Shown here piece by piece: positions 17,901 through 22,460 of a stretch of 22,460 nucleotides of DNA. The translations under genes were made by a program, and so were the position numbers. How positions within the stretch are numbered: position 1 is the first letter of the stretch; the number at the start of each line of letters is the position of its first letter. The notes under the pieces were generated by a model. That model did not search any database, was not told the origin of the DNA, and saw only the letters and a list, made by a program, of their open reading frames with translations. This stretch comes from Falciphora oryzae (lineage: Eukaryota > Ascomycota > Sordariomycetes > Magnaporthales > Magnaporthaceae): positions 1-22,460 of the forward strand of contig JNVV01000061.1 in NCBI GenBank assembly GCA_000733355.1. The letters are read 5' to 3'.

Positions 17901-18962
17901 TTTAACGCGATTCTCGTTGTCGTGTGCCGATTAACCAAATACGTGGTTTTTATCCCCATACGAGCTGATACAAATGCAGGACAGTTCGCAGAGCTGTTTT
18001 TCGAGCGTATCGAATGCGTGTTCGGTACCCCCAAAAGCATCGTTAGCGATCGCGATAGCCGCATCACCAGTGGCTTTTGGGAAGAAGTGTGCAAGCACCA
18101 GATTATTAAAAGACGTATGTCGACCGCCTACCATTTTTAAACGGACGGGCAGACGGAAGTCCTTAACCGCGTTATCGAAAACTACCTCCGCAGCTATTGC
18201 GCCGGTTCGGAAAACTCCTGGGCATTACTGCTACCGTTAGCAGCTTACGCTTACAATAACAGCAGGAACTTCACTACAAGGCACTCGCCGTTCTATTTCC
18301 TGTACGGATCGGATTGCGAGATGCGGATTGATATCGCGGACAATATCCCTAAGGGGAGGGTACCCGCAGCAAAAAACCGCATCGAACGACTTTATGCATT
18401 GCGCAAAAAGCTTAAAGAGACGTTGCTGCAGGCACAGGAACGGTCAGCTAAATACTACAATAGAAACCACACCCCTATGCAGTTCGCAGTTGGAGATTTG
18501 GTCAAAATGTCCACGAAAAACCTGCGTTTAAAGAACAAAAAGTTAGCACCTAGATGGATCGGTCCCTTTCGGATTACCGAACGCATAGGCCAGTAGGCCT
18601 ACCGTTTGGCATTTCCCGAGCATCACCGCCGTTTTCACGACGTTATTCCCGTGCAGTACCTCGAGCGGTATACTGCTAGAGAACAAGGAGACGAGGCGCC
18701 GCTACCTATGCCAAAGTACGAGGACGACCAAGAGGAATGGGAGGTTGAAAAAGTACGAGATAAGGGACGGATCCGAGGCAAAAAGTACTACCTGGTCAAG
18801 TGGAAGGATTGGCCGGCAGAGTACAACACTTGGGAGCCCGAAGAACACCTTCGCGGCGCACCCACGAGAGTACGAGCCTTCCAGAGGGCCCGGAACAAGA
18901 GGAACCGAGAGATCCGCGAGCTCCAGGACGTGGAGCCAAGCAGTGAAGAAGGGGACACCTGA
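14955..18962 (+). pseudogene. pol: Chromovirus pol: protease region, RT, RNase H, integrase, chromodomain
   Basis: One frame runs from the slippery site to TGA at 18960 with 15 internal stops (13 TAG, 2 TAA). The RT block is clear: LPFGLTNAPASFQTYINKAL and VYLDDILIYS (YLDD). RNase H has LRVETDASDFAMAGILSQ. The integrase has a His/Cys zinc region (17580-17770), then SLDWVTGLP, VSDRDSRITSGFW and TDGQTEVLNR for D, D and E. A C-terminal chromodomain is present (KYYLVKWKDWPAEYNTWEPE), which targets integration to modified chromatin in this clade. Stops occur at Trp positions such as FRH*RHYLE (16791) and GAGH*GVAKT (17661), and at Gln positions such as YHF*TDGQTE (18138). Confidence 0.93.
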
Positions 18963-19118
18963 AATCGCCAAGTTGGTCATCCTTTTTCAAAGGTTTTACT
19001 AGAAACCAGCGCCCACCCCAGGCGAGGGAAAAAGACGGTCAACGCCTTTGCGAGTCCACGAAGATTTGTCGTTGCACTAGGGAAAAGGAGAAAGATAGAG
19101 GCCGAGGACAGCCTCCTT

Positions 19119-19132
19119 AGGAGGGGGATAGT
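19119..19132 (+). other. Polypurine tract of the chromovirus
   Basis: AGGAGGGGGATAGT lies directly before the 3' LTR, where plus-strand DNA synthesis is primed in LTR elements. Confidence 0.75.
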
Positions 19133-19659
19133 TGTAACACCCCACACAGAACCATGGCTAGCAGCCGCAGGAGACGCCACCGGTGACCACAAGGGAGGCC
19201 TCCGGGTGGTAGCCGGAGGGGCGCAAGCCCTGACGGATGTGCGGATTAGGAGAGTTTAACTTTGCGACACGCGCGCCGATCAGCCCCCGCAGATCAGCCC
19301 GGCCCGGAACCCTAAAAGGGACGAAACATATCCGGCTCCGACGGACGCCGCGGAGGAGGCAGCGTGCCGATAATAACCGAAAGGCAGACCCCGACGGACG
19401 CCACGAAGGAGGAGGCAGCGCCGACGACAGCCGAAGGACGGCCGGAGGGTTAGAGCATAAGGAGGGCCCGAGAGACCCCCTGTGAAGGAGGTCCGAAGGG
19501 CAAGCTATCGTTTCTATTTCTACCTACACCATAAACTTGTTAAGCCCTGACGAATATAACTATTGAGCTGCTGAACCTTTGAGACCTCCTTGCGAGAACC
19601 CCCCTTTTCCAGGCCTGACACTACTGTAGCTGGCTATAGTAGGGCGGAGGCCTGTTACA
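19133..19659 (+). repeat. 3' LTR of the chromovirus
   Basis: 527 bp, from TGTAACACC to CTGTTACA. Compared with the 5' LTR it keeps G or C at 22 of about 25 differing sites and has T at three where the other copy has C. Confidence 0.96.
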
Positions 19660-19664
19660 CACTC
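19660..19664. repeat. Target-site duplication, right copy (CACTC)
   Basis: CACTC directly follows the 3' LTR and matches 13022-13026. Confidence 0.93.
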
Positions 19665-19681
19665 CACGGTAAGTCGGAACA

Positions 19682-19713
19682 CCCCATGACCGCGCACCCC
19701 CATGACCGCGCAC
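19682..19713. repeat. 16-bp perfect tandem repeat
   Basis: CCCCATGACCGCGCAC occurs at 19682-19697 and again at 19698-19713. It lies in the short spacer between the gypsy insertion and the pogo-like transposase. Confidence 0.9.
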
Positions 19714-19769
19714 GAGCGTACGGATCCGCACCACCAACAACGCCGTTTTATATCTGCAAAATGAAGCTA

Positions 19770-20583
19770 TTAACAACCCACAACGATGCAATCCTGGGTA
19801 TCTTCCTGCTCAGGATCGTCTGGCGATTCCAATGATGCCTTAGGCTCTTCCAAAATCCCACGTCTTTTTTGGTAAATCCGCCTCCCAGATACAAACGTCT
19901 CGTTCGGGTCCGGCTTGACTGCCTTCCTTTTCCGCCCCTGCAGTGCCTCCAATTGTGCCTCCAACGCCTTGATTTTTTGCGAGGCTACAGTGATTTCTAA
20001 ATCCTTCAACCCGTAGCCTTTGCGGACTTTCCTAAGCCAAAGCCGTTTGGTGGGGGTGGTCGGGATTGTACGGCTGAAATCCTTTATTTGGGAGGCCAAC
20101 TCTCGACTTTGCTTGGGAGTGCTCCAATCTCTTTTGGCGGCGTTAGGCAACCTCGGGGGGTTCTTTTGTCGCCCTTGTTGCCTCGTAGGGGTTTTGGGAG
20201 CCTCGTGATCGTTTTTGTTGGAGTTTTCGAGCAAAAGCCGGCTTATAAGCGGCTTTGTTAAACGCACCGGCTATAAGCCAGATGCATACCAACCCGCTTT
20301 GATATTGACTACCGTAATGCCTTTATTTCGTGCGTGCTTATATGCTTTTAAAAACTTTCGTTTGCTTACCGCCGTAGAGCAATAGAAAAGGGCTAGGGCG
20401 AAAATTACGGCCTTATACGCCCTTTTTAGGGGTGAGAAGACCGTTAAGTCAAGTGGCTGCAAAACGTGCGACGAGTGGGCCGGCAAATAAAGGAAAAAAA
20501 ACGTCGTTTTGGTAGCAAAGGAACTAAAAACGCTTTGTAACGTGAGATCCGTGGCCATCCACAACTCTCTCCCGTCCACAAAT
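19770..20583 (-). pseudogene. 3' part of a pogo/Fot1-family DDE transposase
   Basis: On the minus strand, VVDGHGSHVTKRF contains the second catalytic Asp and LPAHSSHVLQPLDLTVFSPL the third; both are hallmarks of the DDE_1 (pogo/Fot1) family. The tail continues through AGWYASGL and an Arg/Lys-rich part with a coiled-coil-like segment (QKIKALEAQLEALQGRKRK), ending at 19770. A TAG follows VTKRF, a frame change occurs at the T-run after NDVFF, and another TAG (20271-20273) replaces a likely Trp in SGL*PV. The N-terminal DNA-binding half and first Asp are absent; homology stops near 20583. Confidence 0.8.
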
Positions 20584-20584
20584 T

Positions 20585-21058
20585 TTGGAGCATGTGTGCA
20601 CGGACCATGTTGTTAAGGTTTTGGCGGGACTTCCGCCTGTAGCCCTAACAGGCGCCCACAAACGAAAAATTCTCTTCAACCTGCCGCCCTCAATCACCAC
20701 CACCGCACGCAATCCTCCCTCCCTTCGCGACACATTTAATCGGCAGACCTCCTTTGACGAGTTTTCCATCGACCGCGGTGAAGATAGAGTCCGTTCGATG
20801 GCCCGGCGCGCCTCCCGCATAGAGGCGCACAAGACAAGGCCCAATCTCGCGCAGCGAGCCAGCGTGGCAACAAGATTACGCCAGCCCGAAAGGCAGGCAC
20901 CCTCCCTCGGGAGGCTGAACACACCCTCCCCCGGGAGGCTTGACAAACGGTTAAGAGAAAGGGAAATTAGGCTGAAAACCACCCGACGGTCCCCGGACCG
21001 ACAGGGCACCCTTTCGCCCCCTCACTCCTTTTGGGACTGTTCCGCAGCGAGGAGGTAG
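20585..21058 (+). CDS. Hypothetical Arg-rich reading frame
   Basis: A 157-codon plus-strand frame with an ATG at 20585 starts at the truncated edge of the transposase. It is very rich in Arg, Ser and Pro, with a short repeat (APSLGRLNTPSPGRLDKR). No family is recognised. It could be the 5' part of a LINE or a chance frame in GC-rich DNA. Confidence 0.2.
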   Translation: MEHVCTDHVVKVLAGLPPVALTGAHKRKILFNLPPSITTTARNPPSLRDTFNRQTSFDEFSIDRGEDRVRSMARRASRIEAHKTRPNLAQRASVATRLRQPERQAPSLGRLNTPSPGRLDKRLREREIRLKTTRRSPDRQGTLSPPHSFWDCSAARR

Positions 21059-21076
21059 TGCCGTTACGGGGGTTGG

Positions 21077-21490
21077 TTAGTTGTACGTGGGCCGGGGGCA
21101 TTGCGCCGGCGCGGCAATCCCCCAAGGGCCCCGACAGCAAGACGTGGTCGGCCCACTGCCGGAGACGGCTTTGGGTAACGGGAAGCAGGAAGCGTGGGCA
21201 CGGCCTTGGCTCGCACCTTTGGTACACCCCGTAGATGGTGGGCCGTGGTGGAATATGGTGACTGAGGCGCCGCATGCTTCCCACTCGCACTGGGAGTTTG
21301 TGCCGGGTTTGGAGGACGGGAGGAACTCGTTGCATTCATGATCCACATAGTGGCACTGGGTTTGCCTACTGGGCTTGCCCAGGAACCAACGAGGGACCGG
21401 GCCGTGGATAAACAAGTACGGGGTGTCGCCGGCTTTTGGTTTCCTACTCGCACTAGGGACGTACACCGGGGCAAATGATGTCGTCGGCAT
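21077..21490 (-). CDS. Hypothetical Cys/His-rich reading frame
   Basis: A minus-strand frame of 137 codons starts with an ATG at 21490 and contains CHYVDHEC and QCEWEACGAS, loosely like zinc-finger pairs, then a Cys/Pro-rich end. The first 90 residues look more protein-like than the rest. A neighbouring frame continues with CEPRPCPRFLLPVTQ, so an intron or frameshift near 21240 is possible. No family assigned. Confidence 0.25.
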   Translation of the reverse strand: MPTTSFAPVYVPSASRKPKAGDTPYLFIHGPVPRWFLGKPSRQTQCHYVDHECNEFLPSSKPGTNSQCEWEACGASVTIFHHGPPSTGCTKGASQGRAHASCFPLPKAVSGSGPTTSCCRGPWGIAAPAQCPRPTYN

Positions 21491-21707
21491 GTTAGGCGGA
21501 AGAGACTATATTTTAGCCCGAGAGGACGGATGCGCACGTCGGTCTACCAAGAGGCCTTTTGTGGCTGCGATAGGCTTAAGGTGCAAACCTTGTATTTACG
21601 TGGCAGGCTGGCTATCCAGCGCTAACGAGGCAGGCTCTAGCCGCATGTCCGTTAGAGGGACTCGGCACCCCTCTGACTATAGTTTTATAGGAAATACGAG
21701 GAAAGCC

Positions 21708-22460
21708 ATGGCAAACGGCGGGCCTTTCACGGCCGAAGCCCACGTTTTAGGGGCAACGGTCCGGGCGGCCAAAAGACAGCACTGGGCAAACGTACTGGAG
21801 GAAGTCGATTCCCCAGAGGCGCTGTACCGAGCTGTAAAATGGCATAAACTCGCACCTGCTATACGGCTTCCTCCGTTAAACATCGACGGGGAGGCTATAG
21901 TAGCCCCAGCGGATAAAGCGGAAGCATTAGGCCGCAAGATCCTCCGTAGGTTTACGGCGGAGGACGACCTACAGGAGGACCCGTTGCAGCAAGGGGCCCC
22001 CCAAGGGACCGCACAACTCCCGTGGGACCCCTACGTCCCCTTGGAGGAATGCCGGAAGTGCACTGTTAGTACGGCAAACACGGCCCCGGGCGTCGACTCC
22101 TTATCGGTTAGGCTGCTTACAGCGGCATGGCCAGCAATAGGGGAATACGTCAGGGCCCTTTTCGAAGCCTGCCTTAGGGCCGGGCACCACCCGGGCCCTT
22201 TCCGCACCGCGGAGGTGGTAATGCTAAAGAAGCTGAATAAAAAGGACATGACGGATCCGAAGTCCTACCGCCCGATAGCCCTGCTCCCGTGTTTAGGGAA
22301 GGGGTTGGAGCGTTTGGTAGCTTCGCGGATGGCATCCCTCGCGTTGCAGCACGGGCTGATAGCCCCGCAACACGCCGGGGCTACCCCGAAAAAGGCCGCC
22401 ACCGATCTAACGGCGTGCGTGGCCTATGAGGTGGAACGGGCTTTCCAAAAGGGCAAAACG
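21708..22460 (+). CDS. LINE (Tad-like) ORF2 protein: linker and start of the reverse transcriptase, 3' partial
   Basis: The frame has no stop from 21351 to the right edge; homology is clear from about 21690. The linker between endonuclease and RT contains AAKRQHWANVLEEVDSPEAL, VKWHKLAPAIRLPPLNIDG and a PWDPYVPLEE block. RT blocks follow: TAPGVDSLSVRLLTAAWPAI, AEVVMLKKLNKKDM, SYRPIALLPCLGKGLERLVA and PQHAGATPKKAATDLTA. The window ends before the catalytic Asp motifs. Fungal LINEs of the Tad/I type share this layout. No endonuclease domain was recognised upstream, so the copy is probably 5' truncated or rearranged. The start at 21708 is the first ATG within recognised homology; ATGs at 21489 and 21645 are in the same frame. 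Confidence 0.8.
   Translation, partial: MANGGPFTAEAHVLGATVRAAKRQHWANVLEEVDSPEALYRAVKWHKLAPAIRLPPLNIDGEAIVAPADKAEALGRKILRRFTAEDDLQEDPLQQGAPQGTAQLPWDPYVPLEECRKCTVSTANTAPGVDSLSVRLLTAAWPAIGEYVRALFEACLRAGHHPGPFRTAEVVMLKKLNKKDMTDPKSYRPIALLPCLGKGLERLVASRMASLALQHGLIAPQHAGATPKKAATDLTACVAYEVERAFQKGKT

Larger units (their letters stand above)
13027..19659 (+). mobile_element. Complete Ty3/gypsy chromovirus, heavily mutated
   Basis: The element is 6,633 bp. It has two 527-bp LTRs with 7-bp terminal inverted repeats (TGTAACA and TGTTACA) and a perfect 5-bp CACTC target duplication. It encodes gag with a CCHC knuckle, then pol one frame back with protease-like, RT, RNase H, integrase and a C-terminal chromodomain. 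The gag and pol frames contain 27 in-frame stops before the terminal one, all TAG or TAA. It cannot be autonomous in this form. Confidence 0.96.

Noticed and set aside
13600..18962. TAG-rich frames as evidence for a recoded genetic code or amber suppression
   Set aside because: Stops replace both Trp and Gln, TAA is also present, and the copia, LINE and zinc-finger frames read normally, so mutation is the simpler explanation.

Overview
This window looks like a transposon-dense, repeat-silenced compartment of a filamentous ascomycete (Pezizomycotina) genome. The basis is the element mix (Ty1/copia, Ty3/gypsy chromovirus with a chromodomain, Tad-like LINE, pogo/Fot1 transposase), short fungal introns (GT...CTAAC...AG), and coding sequence broken almost only by transitions that turn Trp and Gln codons into TAG/TAA, as expected from RIP or a related C-to-T process. 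GC-rich and AT-rich blocks alternate sharply. No rRNA, tRNA or CRISPR array was seen.

Layout. 1-5067: a Ty1/copia element entering from the left edge. It carries one long pol frame (protease, integrase, reverse transcriptase, RNase H; one in-frame stop), then about 1.5 kb of extra sequence with a spliced gene on the opposite strand (4114 to 3427) encoding a 205-residue protein with a DUF3716-like cysteine cluster, then a probable 3' LTR. 5068-9243: an AT-rich, decayed block containing a minus-strand Clr5-like/integrase-core gene (7784 to 5976) and a second, decayed, spliced DUF3716-like gene (about 9243 to 8229). 9583-10338: a C2H2 zinc-finger reading frame in a GC-rich island. 10717-11073: a minus-strand insertion with a poly(A) tail. 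11091-12536: a gypsy remnant whose integrase is split by a 248-bp insertion with a target-site duplication. 13027-19659: a complete but mutated Ty3/gypsy chromovirus with two 527-bp LTRs and a CACTC target duplication. 19770-20583: the 3' part of a pogo/Fot1-family transposase, minus strand. 21708-22460: the linker and first reverse transcriptase blocks of a LINE, running off the right edge.

Most notable: the copia element, its antisense gene and its putative LTR are studded with an 8-bp palindrome-like motif, TCGTACGA / TCGCACGA / TCGTGCGA. I find 22 exact copies in the first 5 kb, where about 0.2 are expected by chance, and only one in the remaining 17.4 kb. It lies in all three codon phases of pol, in the antisense gene and in non-coding DNA, so it is kept at nucleic-acid level and not as a peptide. 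Together, a motif array and an antisense gene for a putative zinc-binding protein suggest a self-recognition system, by analogy with the VANDAL/VANC anti-silencing system of plant transposons. The link between motif and protein is a hypothesis.
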